Both the position numbers and the translations under genes were made by a program. Positions 10,201-24,108 of a DNA stretch of 64,000 nucleotides are shown in pieces. Below the pieces are notes generated by a model. The model did not search any database and was not told where the DNA came from. It was given only the letters and a program-made list of their open reading frames with translations. Location: assembly GCA_963966185.1 (NCBI GenBank), contig CAWZYM010000176.1, positions 1-64,000 of the forward strand, given 5' to 3'. The DNA comes from Rhabditoides inermis (lineage: Eukaryota > Nematoda > Chromadorea > Rhabditida > Rhabditidae). The stretch's first letter is position 1. Each line of letters starts with the position of its first letter.

Positions 10201-13200
10201 AATTTTGATATTTTCAGCGTGATCTGAAAATCGAAAATCAAATGAAGTTCGGAAATAGCGTCGGAATATCTCTGGTATGTTTGAGAAAAAAACAACAAAA
10301 AAACGTGTTTCAGGATTGCGTTGGAGTAGATCCGAGGAAGGTGTATAAGAACTTCATGAAAACAGTAATTCAAAAATCGAAAATGAGTGGTGTGAATGAA
10401 ACGGAAATGGAATCCGTGGATTCAACTGTTGTTGATTTGGGCTGGCCGGGAGAATCCAACTACTTTGATGGAAATTGGGTTGTTCCAATGGGAAATGCAC
10501 ACAAGTACGTTTTTCAAAGTCATTCATAAGAGATAATTTCTAGATACATTGTAACTTCTGCTCCGACCGCTGACACTGCCATTGACTTCTGGCATGTGGT
10601 CTTTCGATACAACTGCAAGGCAGTTGTCATGCTATGCGACTTTCTTGAAATGGAGAAAGGAAGGTCTGTCAAAAAGTGTTTCGAGTATTGGAGCCAGAAG
10701 ACACCGCGAGTTTTTGAAAACAAGTTCGCAAAGTACACGGTATGAATGACCTATTCGAGAGACTGCAATGGGACCTTTAGATCAAATGCAAGTCCAAGAA
10801 AAAGGCTGCCGTCAAAAATCTTAATCACATGATTTTCACTGTGTCAAAGTATGTTTATATAATAATGAACCATATCGCTATGTTATTTAGTGGGTACGTG
10901 AAGAAAAGGGTGGAATTGCTTCAATACACTGGATGGCAAGACTGTCTTGCTCCTGAAAACCCGGAAGAGTTGGCACATGTGATGAAGACGATATACGAAA
11001 AGATTGGATTCACGGACGAGCCAGTCGTCGTTCACTGCACTGACGGACTCGGAAGGAGCGCCGCTTTTGTCGGTACATACTAGATTTTATATATTATCAT
11101 GCTTTCCCAACTTAACCATGACTTTCAGGTATGGATGTGCTAATGGGAATTGTTGACTCTGATCCTAATCCTCAACCATTCAATCTCATCAAGGTAGTTT
11201 TTAAAGGAACAGTGGCGACTTGTTTTTGACTTTGAGTATTATTAAAAGTCATATTAACCTAACACAATTGTTTTTTTTTGCGAAAGAACGACGATTCTGC
11301 GTTACTTTCGAATCTGCATTGGCAAGAATTCAGCTGAAAACTTGAGTTCAAAATTGGTCCAATCACGATTAGTCTACCGCTCAAAGCTTCAATATTGCAA
11401 AAATTGGGTTCGGAGACATACGCGCAAATGATCCAAGTCCTTTCATCTGCTTCATGGCTCAGTGCATGTGCGCTGCGTTGTGGCACCGAGCTCACTGGTT
11501 CGATTCCCGTTCGCTCCAAATGTTTTGCGCGTGTGAAAATGAGGAGTTGTGGCAGATTGTAGCAGAATTAAGTCGCCACTGTTCCTTTAAACACGTTTTA
11601 TCTTTGACTTTTCTTCAGTCGATGCGTTTGTTTCGACCGAACAGTTACACAGACAAATGGCAGTACTACTTCACTTACATATGCTTCTTCCAGTTTCACA
11701 TTATGGTAAGGGTTTTTGATGGTTTCTCAATATTTTTTTTTCCAGAATTACACGTATGGCGAAGCTTCGAAGATCTACAACTATCTGAATGATCGCAAAG
11801 ATTCGTTTGTCGATAAAATGAAGGCAGTTTCTGTTTCGGAAGACTACGCTGGACTTCGAAAGAGACGGCTAGAATACGCGATGAACTACGTGGATTTCCA
11901 AATAGCTATACTGAATATGGGCAAGAAGAATGAGGAAGTAGTATCAGAAAAAGATAGAGTGCGTGTATTCATTATGTATCATCTAATGTGTGAGAAATAA
12001 CACACGTTTAGAAACTGACTGGAACGTATCTGAAGGGTTGCAATGATGAATATCTTCTTGGAAAACGGTTGGGAGCCGGCACCTACGGAGAGGTCTATGA
12101 AGCAATCAAAAAAAGAGAAGAATCGAACGGAAATGAGAAATCGACAATAGGCACACGCAAACAAATCGAAGAAAAATACGCAATCAAGACGGAGAAAAGT
12201 GGAGCTTCCGCAACGCTCATAGTAGTTTTTAGATTACGTATTTGCATTGATCGGATCATTTAGACTGAGATTTTGGTACTCATGGATGTCTCGGCTAACG
12301 CTCTCGAAAACCGAAACCAAATCGTTCAGCTCGTTGACAAAGGTAGAATGGCTGCAGGGAAAACATATACACTCGCTGTCTGCGCTCTCTTCTCCATTAG
12401 ATCGCGATTGAATATCACTTCAATTCTTAAGTGTTTTAAAATTGACACGCGAGCTCTTTCTAACTTGAACATTTTTCAGGTCATACTCCCAGTTTTGATT
12501 TCTTGGTTATGAATCTGGTAGGAAAATCTATTACCACTGTCCAACAGCATGTTTCGAAGAAACTGAAGTGAGTAAACTACTACGGTCGAAACAATTTACG
12601 AGTTACAATTGCAATGTTTCAGTTCGTTCTCTGCAATGTATCTCTGTATCCAGACATTCAACGCAATTCATCAGCTGCACCGTTGTGGATTCGTTCACAG
12701 GTCAGTTGATATCACTTTCAGAAAACACTTTTCACATTCAGGGACATCAAACCCGGAAACTTTGCGATCGGTGGGAAGCACAATGAGAAAACGGTGTTCA
12801 TTCTCGACTTTGGAATGGCTTGGCGCAGCGTTGATGTTAAAGGAAAAGTCAATGTTCGCAAGGGAAACGAACGTGGTTTCATCGGATCTCTGCGGTGAGA
12901 TTGAGTCACTGAAATACATGATTGAGATATGTTGAGATATGCTTCGCGGGCTGCCCACGAAATGAGACGACAGCGACCTTGCGACGACCTCGAATCCTGG
13001 CTCTACATGAGTATTGAGGTGCAGTAATCTTCAAACTGATGTCAGTCAAACTATTGGAGTGTTCTGACTAGTTAGTCAGTAGGACAGTTATAAAGCAGTT
13101 GGCAGTAGCACTAATCTGCACTAGAGATTAAAGAAATTGTAAATGAATACAGCCTATTTGTTGGCTATTGAAATTGCCTACTGAGTGAGGAATTTTCTAA

Positions 13201-13855
13201 TATGAATATACTTATTTTAGATGTTCCAAAAGTTACCGTGGAAAGGAAGCATGAATTATGACCAGGTTCTCGAGGAAAAGTACAATCTACTGCAAGGAAA
13301 ATGTTGGTAATCTCGTACATTTGACATGCATTGTTTTTTTTTGCTTACAGACAGGAAATCACTGCTGAAAAATGGTCTCCCTGTCGCGATGCTCGACATC
13401 ATAAAGTGAGTTATCTTACAAAATGAGAAGTAATTTGATTCAGGCATATCTATTACATGAACCCGAAGGCATTTCTTGACTACAGTGCAATGATGCATAT
13501 CATGATGGGAGCGGAGTGCGATCTCATTGTGAGTTGTGAGTCTTTCACTTCTGTTTCAAGAACACGTTTCTAGCTTGATCTCGACTGGATCAACTCTGCG
13601 AAATTACATGAGAGGGAGCAATACGAGGTGAAACAAGCTTTTACTGAACATAAACCTATTTTGTCTATTAAAGTCCCTTGCTACGCGTGCTACTTCGAGG
13701 GACAAGAAGGCGATTCTCGCCAGTTTCAAGCCTCTCAACCGCATCTAACTACTGAAGGCACTCACTTTTTCTTACAACTTATATTACTCACTCTTACTGT
13801 GCGCAAAAATGTTTCACTCTTTCAACGGTATGATATAACAAAGCTTTTTTTATAG
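7291..13855 (+). CDS. PPK2: prominin-like receptor with PTP and CK1-like kinase tail
   Basis: About 30 small exons on one strand. N-terminal ectodomain at 7291-7440; TM1 (GVLSCVSAVGVLCFLIYV) at 7598-7707; TM2 (LLSMLILACIILSILCVSAF) near 7885-7960; long outer loop; TM3 and TM4 in one exon (8839-9055); second long loop ending NCQMSLIYSNIVTRAC; TM5 (CLWLFGIVFFLISRL) near 10080-10130. The frame runs on, without a stop or new start, into a PTP domain (10219-11958). That domain has YTGWQDCLAP as its WPD loop and HCTDGLGRSAAF as its P-loop, with Cys at 11036 and Arg at 11054. The kinase (12012-13600) has LGAGTYGEVYEAI, YAIK, HRDIKPGN, DFG and CDDLESW. All catalytic residues are present. A 1-nt deletion at 9931-9937 shifts the frame before TM5 unless an AG 5 nt downstream of the usual acceptor is used. 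The signal exon is not identified. Joining the parts into one protein is inferred from phase-0 joins and conserved order. Confidence 0.75.
10219..11958 (+). other. PTP domain of PPK2
   Basis: A classical protein-tyrosine-phosphatase fold is recognisable. It has a substrate-side segment (DLGWPGESNYFDGNWVVPMG), TADTAIDFWHVVFRYNCKAV, YTGWQDCLAP (WPD loop with Pro replaced by Gln but the general-acid Asp kept) and HCTDGLGRSAAFVG (CX5R intact). It would remove phosphate from tyrosines of cytoplasmic proteins next to the membrane. A linker rich in Lys, Arg and Glu (KIYNYLNDRKDSFVDKMKAV) joins it directly to the kinase across a phase-0 intron at 11959-12011. The intron at 11194-11618 carries a TIR element that PPK3 lacks. 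Confidence 0.8.
11200..11591. mobile_element. TIR element with tRNA-like core in a PPK2 intron
   Basis: A 392-bp insertion has 21-bp perfect inverted ends: TTTAAAGGAACAGTGGCGAC at 11200, mirrored at 11571-11591. It lies in the intron after FNLIK; the same PPK3 intron is only about 50 nt and lacks it. The inside (about 11454-11520) holds a tRNA-like stretch with GGCTCAGTGCATGTGC (A-box-like) and ACTGGTTCGATTCCCG (B box). The termini contain TTAA, which would fit piggyBac-type targeting, but TTAA is also part of the inverted repeat. Confidence 0.75.
12012..13600 (+). other. CK1-like kinase domain of PPK2
   Basis: Opens with KLTGTYLKGCNDEYLLGKRL and a glycine loop LGAGTYGEVY. It continues with YAIKTEK (phosphate-anchoring Lys), an alpha-C-like segment EILVLMDVSANALENRNQI, FNAIHQLHRCGFVHR joined across an intron to DIKPGNFAIGG, FILDFGMAWR and RYASRAAHEM with CDDLESWLYMSIE. 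These are signatures of the large nematode CK1/tau-tubulin-kinase-like group. The catalytic Asp, Asn and DFG Asp are all present, so Ser/Thr kinase activity is plausible. The 3' exons from 13218 match PPK1 and PPK3. Confidence 0.8.
13045..13200. repeat. Sequence repeated in the last large intron of each tandem PPK copy
   Basis: The stretch beginning CAGTCAAACTATTGGA near 13045 is the same as bases 1-160 of the window. It recurs with changes at 22608-22700, before the exon that starts ATGTTCCAAAAGC. It is part of the duplicated unit and shows that the window opens inside the corresponding PPK1 intron. Confidence 0.8.
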
Positions 13856-14334
13856 TTATGAGTAAACACAATCTGTGATTGTAAAAAGGTGAATAAAGAG
13901 TTTTGTGTACGCATTTTGTTTTTTTTTCACGGTTGTAGCGATCGGTCTGAAGTTTGCCGCCACTTTTGATTGTGCTCACGATCACTTTGCGTTACAACTG
14001 CGCCGAGTACAGCAGTACAACATACTCGTACGAGGAGTCAAATGAGTTCTCGATTCCTTACGACCTGCCTTATTCGGTGCGAGTAAACCGCGACATATCC
14101 ACACGAGCAAGCGGTGCAACAGAAAATTGAATTGTGAATTGATCTGTGCTAAGATCGTATGTTGCTGGCTGAACTCAGTGCTATTGGATATCGATAGATT
14201 ATCGATAGCGAGTGAGAACAGAAGGTGATGATAGTGCGAAGACAGTCTCGCTGAAGATCGTATGTTTCTGGCTACCACCAACTGCCTAACTATGGTTTAT
14301 TAGGCGGTTGGTGGTTGCAAGAATAAGTAGCACC

Positions 14335-14960
14335 GTGGTACTATAGGAGAGTGAAAGGAGGGATCAAAACGTGCTATAGCCGATCGGATGCACCGGGTCT
14401 CAGTACCCGCACTCTTGCCGCTACACAAAAATATCTCTGCCATGAGCCGGCAAAGGACCGATAATTGGGCAGGGGAAACCAAAATAGCCGGTTTATTAAA
14501 AACAGTTTTCTGTCGTGTTCATTTTATAACGATTGATGGTGATTTTTCGAAAAGTGTGTAGATTGATGTTGTTTACTGTTATTTCATCATCTCATCTCGT
14601 CTTTCTCTCCTCTGCCACCGTCATTTCTCGGCCATGACTCGTCCCGTGTGGAGGTGTGTTCATTTCCCGCCCTCTCTCTCCCTCTCCCGGTCTATCCTGT
14701 GTCTCTCGCTCATCGGTGTGTGTCTTCCTTCCAGGCTTCTGTTCCTTCTCCTCATGTGTCGATCTATTCTCGGCGACGGACTGACTTCCAAAACCGCAGC
14801 CATCAAAAGCCTGTCAACTGCTAGTGAGTGCTCAAAACTGTTATGTTATAAATGATGAAAATCTGTTTGATAGTGGTAGAATTCCCAAACCCGATGCTCT
14901 GTTCGGAAGCCTGGTTTCACAACGTATTCAGTGGCCGGGGTTACTTGGCTTTGTTCAACG
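14335..14960 (+). promoter_or_regulatory. Conserved block upstream of PPK3, possible first exon
   Basis: Counterpart of 4497-5060. From 14634 the frame MTRPVWRCVHFPPSLSLSRS is kept with few changes, and the donor-like GTGAGTGC follows the triplet CTA at 14823. Small differences between the two copies leave this frame open in both, which mildly favours coding. The text after the donor (GATAGTGGTAGAATTCCCAA) is also similar. The same alternatives apply: signal-peptide exon, 5' UTR exon or promoter. Confidence 0.35.
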
Positions 14961-17058
<2,098 letters not shown>

Positions 17059-20000
17059 AATGTCGTTCTTCTTACAACGTTCTTCCGGTGTCTGACCTCC
17101 GGAAGAGTACGGAGTGGCAGGATAGACTGATGGCAGCGGCGGCAGACTCCATCGCCTCACACAATGTCGAGACGCCATCCGAACAGACGCTGAGAGGAGT
17201 GATCCAGGTAGAAAGCAAACCGCAATTGTTCATTCATATGATTCATTCAATATAGTACTTGTTCAATAAGAATAACAAAACGTCATTCGATGTATTGATT
17301 CGTGAAATGGAAGAAAAGGCGCCGGTATGAACACAAAAACGGCAACGTCACAATTATAATTTACAGAGCTCGTCAGTACCATCTGCCTTATTTGGTGTAC
17401 TGTCGTGTGTTAGTGCGGTCGGGGTGCTTTGCTACATATTTAATATACGTCACGAAAAAGAAGTCAGCTCTGCAGGTTGAATCATTTTTATAAATAAAAC
17501 GTCGTTGTTTTATAGAAATCAAAGACGGTCATGTATCCTTCAAGTAAGACTACGATTGTTATTCCATTGCTGGAGAAAGACCGATCATTGGAAATATTTA
17601 TTCTGAAGGTCAACAAATGCAATTATGCTTTAAACACTTTATCTTCAGATATCAATTTGTTTGTTATCGATACTCATTCTCGCTTGTATCATTTTATCAA
17701 TTTTGTGTGTCAGTGCCTTCTTTCACACTCATAACAAAATATCCAACGACTTCTCCAAAAACATCAACATCCAACTGAAATGTATTCTTTTCTATTTAAA
17801 TTATGAATACTAATCTATTTAGACGTTTATAATGAACTGTTCGAATTCGTGTGTGCTATTCGAAGTTCTGTAGAGAATCCTAAAGCGAACAAAATCGCTG
17901 CTCTTAAAACAGTTTTCCGCTCACAGGTATTTCTTAAAATATTGTTTAAACATTCATGATACGTTCAAGGTTAATGAAATTAATGAGAAAGTACTAAGTA
18001 ATGGTCATCCAGAAGAAATTGCGGTAAGTAACTTAATTTGTTGAGTATTAGATTTTAAAAACACGGTTTATTTTTAGAACAATCTTATGGCTCATTTTTT
18101 TAAAGTGGACTTGAACATAATATTTCCGAATTTGAATTATTCAAAAGTTGTTTCTGAAGTTGACAACCTCTCAATATCTTTTTTAGGAAAACATTATAGC
18201 GTTGAGTTTGGAATCGAGTCTTACTACTAAGGCTGTGGAATCCATCAACAGGACATATGATTTCTTCCATTTATTCAAACAATTTTTCCAAAATGATGAA
18301 GTTTGCCACTCAAGAATGAATTACATATGTTGAAGTTCTTACAGAAAAGTGTCTACAATATTCACAACGTTTTGAACAATAACGCTACCATATACACTAA
18401 GAAAATACAACATATCAAGTTCGAACGACCGACCAATATGTTTTCGTCTCCGGTAAACATAAATCAGATTTCTTTTTTTCATATTTCTCGTTTTAAGATC
18501 TACAACGAATTATATACTGTTGACAAAGAAAAGAAAGAAATAGGCGAAAAATCCGTAGAGGTGAATACATCTCAAGATATAATCGTTTCTTGTTGTTTTC
18601 AGTACATAATAACACATGACGATGTCGGTAAAATTATACAAGGATTTGCAATATTCATTTCTTTAAGCTGTTTATTGGTGATAATATTCTACTTGGTTCC
18701 CAGTAAGATCAAATATTCAAACAGTTCATACATTCGCTATTCAGTTAATCCAAAGTTAATAATGATCGGATCTACCGTATTCTTTCTGCTTATGATCATA
18801 CCTTCTGTTTGCATGTTGTAAGTTATGAAACTTGGAACATTTTTCAAACAATTCAGGACTGTTACTAACTTTGCCAATGTACGCCAAATGAACTGCAACT
18901 ACTTTATGCAAAACAAAAATGATGTCTGGAAAATTGCTGGAAACATGAACGAAACATTTCTGCATCGCAGCGCATTGTTGGTTTCAGACACGTTTACAAT
19001 ATCTAAATAGACAAAACTTTTCAGAAATGTTCAGCATTGTTGTAACGAAAATGGGCATGTTTTCTTTGAGAAATACATTGATCGTTCTTTGCAAGGTATG
19101 TTTCTTCTTGGATTGATGCATCAGCCTTACTTGAGGAATTCGTGACGAACTTTCTTTAACGCGTGAATCTCTTCGAACAATGTCAGCTCGATATGTCTCC
19201 AAAATTCTCGACAGGGTTTCGGTATGGTGTTTTTTTGTTCACAAAATCGTTAATATGTTTGTACTTTAGGAACTCAAGAACAAATACATGCAGTTCAATC
19301 AGAATGTCAATTCTACTTTACGAAAATGCGACGGGTTGGCTGATCTATCCATAGAATGTTTTGAAAATGACCACGATGGTGAAGTTATGCGCTATTTGGG
19401 AGGCTCTAATTTGGCTATCAAAAACTTCCTGGTCTGCTATTTTTTGTGCATATGTTTGTAAACATACAACAAGTAGTTTCAGATCGATTGGAACTGTGCG
19501 AAAAGCAGGCCAGGATGCTATAATCTGACGGTTTTCGATGACCTCATCAATCATTTGAACTACACAATCAAAGAACCTGGAGTGTATGAACTTTTCACAA
19601 AAATTGAAAACAGTACAGAAGATATCAAGGTAAAAACGAGTACTCATATGGTTACGATTCGAATGTGTTTCAGACTAGTCTTATGAGTGCTCTGCCAAAG
19701 AATTGTCAGATGAGTCTCATCTATTCGAACATTGTAACTCGAGCCTGCAACCAAATCAAGCCATTTTATTTGGCTATCAGTACAATGTGTAAGCATTACG
19801 CTTTGAAGAAACAAATTGATGAGACAACATTTAGACATAGACACTGCATGTCTCTGGTTGTTTGGTATTATGTTCTTCCTGATTAGTCGACTTCGAACAA
19901 TTGACCCAATCAGAATCAAGTTCCTTCAAGGATTTAGGGTTACTCTGATATTACCATTTGGTTTTGTAAATTTGACAGTTTCAGCGTGATCTGAAAGTCG

Positions 20001-23000
20001 AAAATCAAATGAAATTTGGAAATAGCGTCGGTATATCTCTTGTATGTTTTGATATAAATTATATGAAAAACATGGTGTTTTAGGATTGTGTTGGAGTAGA
20101 TCCGAGGAAAGTGTACAAGAACTTCATGAAAACTATGATTCAAAAATCGAAAATGAGTGGTGTGAATGAAACGGAAGTGGAATCCGTGGATTCAACTGTA
20201 GTTGATTTGGGCTGGCCGGGAGAAGCCAACTACTTTGATGGAAATTGGGTTGTTCCAATGGGAAACGCACACAAGTACGTTATTCAAAATCATTCATGAG
20301 AGATAATTCCTACATATGTAGATACATTGTAACCTCTGCTCCGACCGCTGACACTGCCATTGACTTCTGGCATGTGGTCTTTCGATACAACTGCAAGGCA
20401 ATTGTCATGCTATGCGACTTTCTTGAAAGGAGAACGGAAAGTCTGTTAAAAAGTGTTTTGAGTATTGGAACCAGAAGACACCACGAGTGTTCGAAAACAA
20501 GTTCGCAAAGTACACGGTATGATTAAACTATTCGAGAGACTGCATCGGGATCTTTAGATCAAATGCAAGTCCAAGAAAAAAGCTGCCGTCAAAAATTTTA
20601 ATCACTTGGTTTTCACTGTGTCAAAGTATGTTTATTAAAAAAATAATGAATCATATCGCTTTATTTTTTAGTGGGTACGTGAAGAAAAGGGTGGAATTGC
20701 TACAATACACTGGATGGCAAGACTGTCTTGCTCCTGAAAACCCGGAAGAGTTGGCACATGTGATGCAGACGATATACGAAAAGATTGGATTCACGGACGA
20801 GCCAGTGGTCGTTCACTGCACTGACGGACTCGGAAGGAGTGCCTCTTTCGTCGGTACTAGAAATCTATATAGTATCATGCGTATCCATAACTTTTAGGTA
20901 TGGATGTGCTAATGGGAATTGTTGACTATGATCCTAATCCTCAACCATTCAATCTTATCAAGGTAGTTTTCTTTCAAGGGATAATCAAGCCTTCTCTTTG
21001 ACTTTTCTTCAGTCGATGCGTTTGTTCCGACCGAACAGTTACACAGACAAATGGCAATACTACTTCACTTACATATGCTTCTTTCAGTTTCACATCATGG
21101 TAAGGGTTTTTGATGGTTTCTCAATTATTTTTCACCAGAATTACACGTATGGCGAAGCTTCGAAGATCTACAACTATCTGAATGATCGCAAGGATTCGTT
21201 TGTCGATAAAATGAAGGCAGTTTCTTCTTCGGAAGACTACGCTGGACTTCGAAAGAGACGGCTAAAATACGCGATGAACTACGTGGATTTCCAACAAGCT
21301 ATACTGAATATGGGCAAGAAGAATGAGGAAGTAGTATCAGAGAAAGAGAGAGTACGTTTATTCATTATGTTGCATACATTGTGTGTAAAATGACTTACGT
21401 TTAGAAACTGACTGGAACGTATCTGAAGGGTTGCAAAGATGAATATCTTCTTGGAAAACGGTTGGGAACAGGCACCTACGGAGAGGTCTATGAAGCAATC
21501 AAAGAAAGAGAAGAATCAAAAGGAAATGAGAAATCGACAATTGTCGCATGCAAACAACTCGAAGAAAAATACGCAATCAAGATTGAGAAAAGTGGAGCTT
21601 CCGCATCGCTCATCGTAGTTTTTAGATTACGTATTTTCATTGATCGGATCATTTAGACTGAGATTTTGGTACTCATGGATGTCTCGGCTAACGCTCTCGA
21701 AAACAGAAACCAAATCGTTCAGCTCGTTGACAAAGGTACAGTGGCTGCGGAGAAAAACTCGCTGTCTGCGCACTCTTCTCTATTAGTTGTCTTTTCACGT
21801 AAAATTGCAAGTAAATATCACTTCAAATCTTATGTGTTTTAAAAATTGACACGCGAGCTCTTTCTGACTTGAACTCTTTCAGGTCATACTCCGAGCTTTG
21901 ATTTCTTGGTTATGAATCTGGTCGGAAAATCTCTCACCACTGTTCAACAGCATGTATCCAAGAAACTGAAGTGAGTAAACTACTACATACGGTCGAAACA
22001 TTTAGGTACCACAATTGCAATGTTTCAGTTCGTTCTCTGCGATGTATCTCTGTATCCAGACATTCAACGCAATTCATCAGCTACACCGTTGTGGATTCGT
22101 TCACAGGTCAGTTCATATCACCTCACAGCATGTTTTTTTTACTATCAGGGACATCAAACCTGGAAACTTTGCTATCGGTGGGAAGCAGAATGAGAAAACG
22201 GTGTTCATTCTCGATTTTGGAATGGCTTGGCGAAGCGTTGATGTTAAAGGAACAGTCAATGTTCGCAAGGGAAATGAACACGGTTTCATTGGATCTCTGC
22301 GGTTAGATTGAGTTACTGAAATACATGATTGAGATATGTTGAGATATGCTTCGCGGGCTGCCCACGAAATGAGACGACAGCGACCTTGCGACGACCTCGA
22401 ATCCTGGCTCTACATGAGTATTGAGGTGCAGTAGTATACATATAGTCGCCGCCTGGAAGATAGTTTCTGCTATTGACAGTCGGGGTCAGTTGACCAAACT
22501 CAGTCGCGAGCGAGAGAGGGCAGAGTGCGCGGTAAAGGCTCGAGTATGCCGCGGCCTCTTTGATTCGCGTGTCGGCTACTTTGATTGGATTAGCGTTTGA
22601 AAACTCAGTTAGTCAGTAGAACAGTTAGAGAGCAGTTAGCAGTAGCACTAATCTGCACTATCGAATAAAGAAATTCTAAATGAATACAGCTGGATAACTC
22701 ATAACTGGATACTGAGTTTGCCTACTGAGTGAGGAAGGCTCTAGAAGACTAGAAGCGTATAGAGAACACTGTAACTGTAGACGGCTAAGCCAACATAAAT
22801 TATATTGTATTTTCTAATATGAGTGTACTAATCGATATTTAGATGTTCCAAAAGCTACCGTGGAAAGGAAGCATGAATTATGACCAGGTTCTCGAGAAAA
22901 AGTACAATCTACTTCAAGGAAAATGTTGGTAATCTCGTTCTATTGACAAGCATTGTATTTTGATTGCAGACATGAAATCACTGCTGAAAAATGGTCTCCC

Positions 23001-23350
23001 TGTCGCGATGCTTGACATCATAAAGTTAGTTATCTCACAAAATGAAATGTAATTTGATTCAGGCATATCTTTTACATGAACCCGAAGGCATTTCTTGACT
23101 ACAGTGCAATGATGCATATCATGATGGGAGCGGAGTGCGATCTCATTGTGAGTCTTTCACTTCGGTTTTCATAATACGTTTCTAGCTTGATCTCGACTGG
23201 ATCAACTCTACGAAGTTACATGACAGGGAACAATACGAGGTAAAGCAAGCTTTTACTGAACATAAACCTATTTTGTCTATTAAAGTCCCTCGCCACGTGT
23301 GCTACTTCGAGGGACAAGAAGGCGATTCTCGCCAGTTTCAAGCCTCTTAG
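17059..23350 (+). pseudogene. PPK3: tandem copy of PPK2, frameshifted
   Basis: Same exon order as PPK2, offset by 9764 bp through the ectodomain. From about 17699 to 19670 it appears identical to PPK2; on either side it differs by scattered changes. Two lesions break the frame. One is a net 4-nt gain in the TM1 exon (GCTACATATT at 17431) compared with both PPK2 and PPK5. The other is a 1-nt loss in the PTP exon near 20428-20445, after CDFLE. Motifs are otherwise well kept: HCTDGLGRSASFVG (Cys at 20817), YTGWQDCLAP, LGTGTYGEVYEAI, DIKPGNFAIGG, LDFGMAW. It keeps the form CTGCCAAAGAATTGTCAG before TM5 that PPK2 has lost. Recent inactivation is likely; assembly error is the other explanation. Confidence 0.7.
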
Positions 23351-24100
23351 CCGCATCTAACTATTTCACTTAGACTGTTTTATAACTTATGAATTACTCA
23401 CCCTAACTATGCGTTATGACTTATATTCACTCAGCGGTATGATATAACAAAGCTATTTGATGTGAAGATTGTGAACATAATCTATTTTTGTAGTGCTTGC
23501 GTGTGTATAAAGGTTTCGATATTTAGGTTTTTTTTCTAATCTCTCGTTATTCTAAATACTGTATGGTCGATTCGTGCGGTATAATTAGGAACGAGGACGG
23601 AGGTTGTATTGGGGTCTGGCAAGCGACAGTCTTTCGCAATGAGCGAGTGTCGCGCGAGGGTCGTCCGTCCGCGCTTAGGTACACGCTACGCTTACGAAAC
23701 CAATTCGAGAGCACCAAATTAGAGAGGGCGCGCAGCGCCCTCTCTCTTGGGTTAAAATAAGGCTCGCGCCAGAATTTTCAAGTAGCGATATCCAAAGGAC
23801 ATGTTAGCAACAATGTGAAGTCTTCCAATTTATGTTAGTTAGATTCGCACGGTTCCATAGGGCAGATCACTAATTGACGGCATCTTTGTATCTTTTCTCC
23901 GAAAGAAGTTATGAGCGATCTCGCACTCGCACTAGGCGAAAGGCCAGCGTGTGGGTGGGTGGGTGGGTGGGTGGGTGGGTGTCGTTTCCAGTCACGCTAG
24001 CTGATAGCTAGCCCTCTGCTGGCGGGCGAGCGCGAGAGCACGCGAGAGAGCACGCTGTTTGGAGAGAGACAGATGTACTTTGGTGGCTGCGATCAGTAGG
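23351..24100. other. Intergenic, with a (GTGG)n run
   Basis: No gene recognised. A short GTGG tandem run lies at about 23948-23981. A GC-rich AGAGGGCGCGCAGCGCCCTC hairpin lies near 23725-23745. The frame at 23563-23760 matches nothing known. Confidence 0.5.
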
Positions 24101-24108
24101 AATTTACT

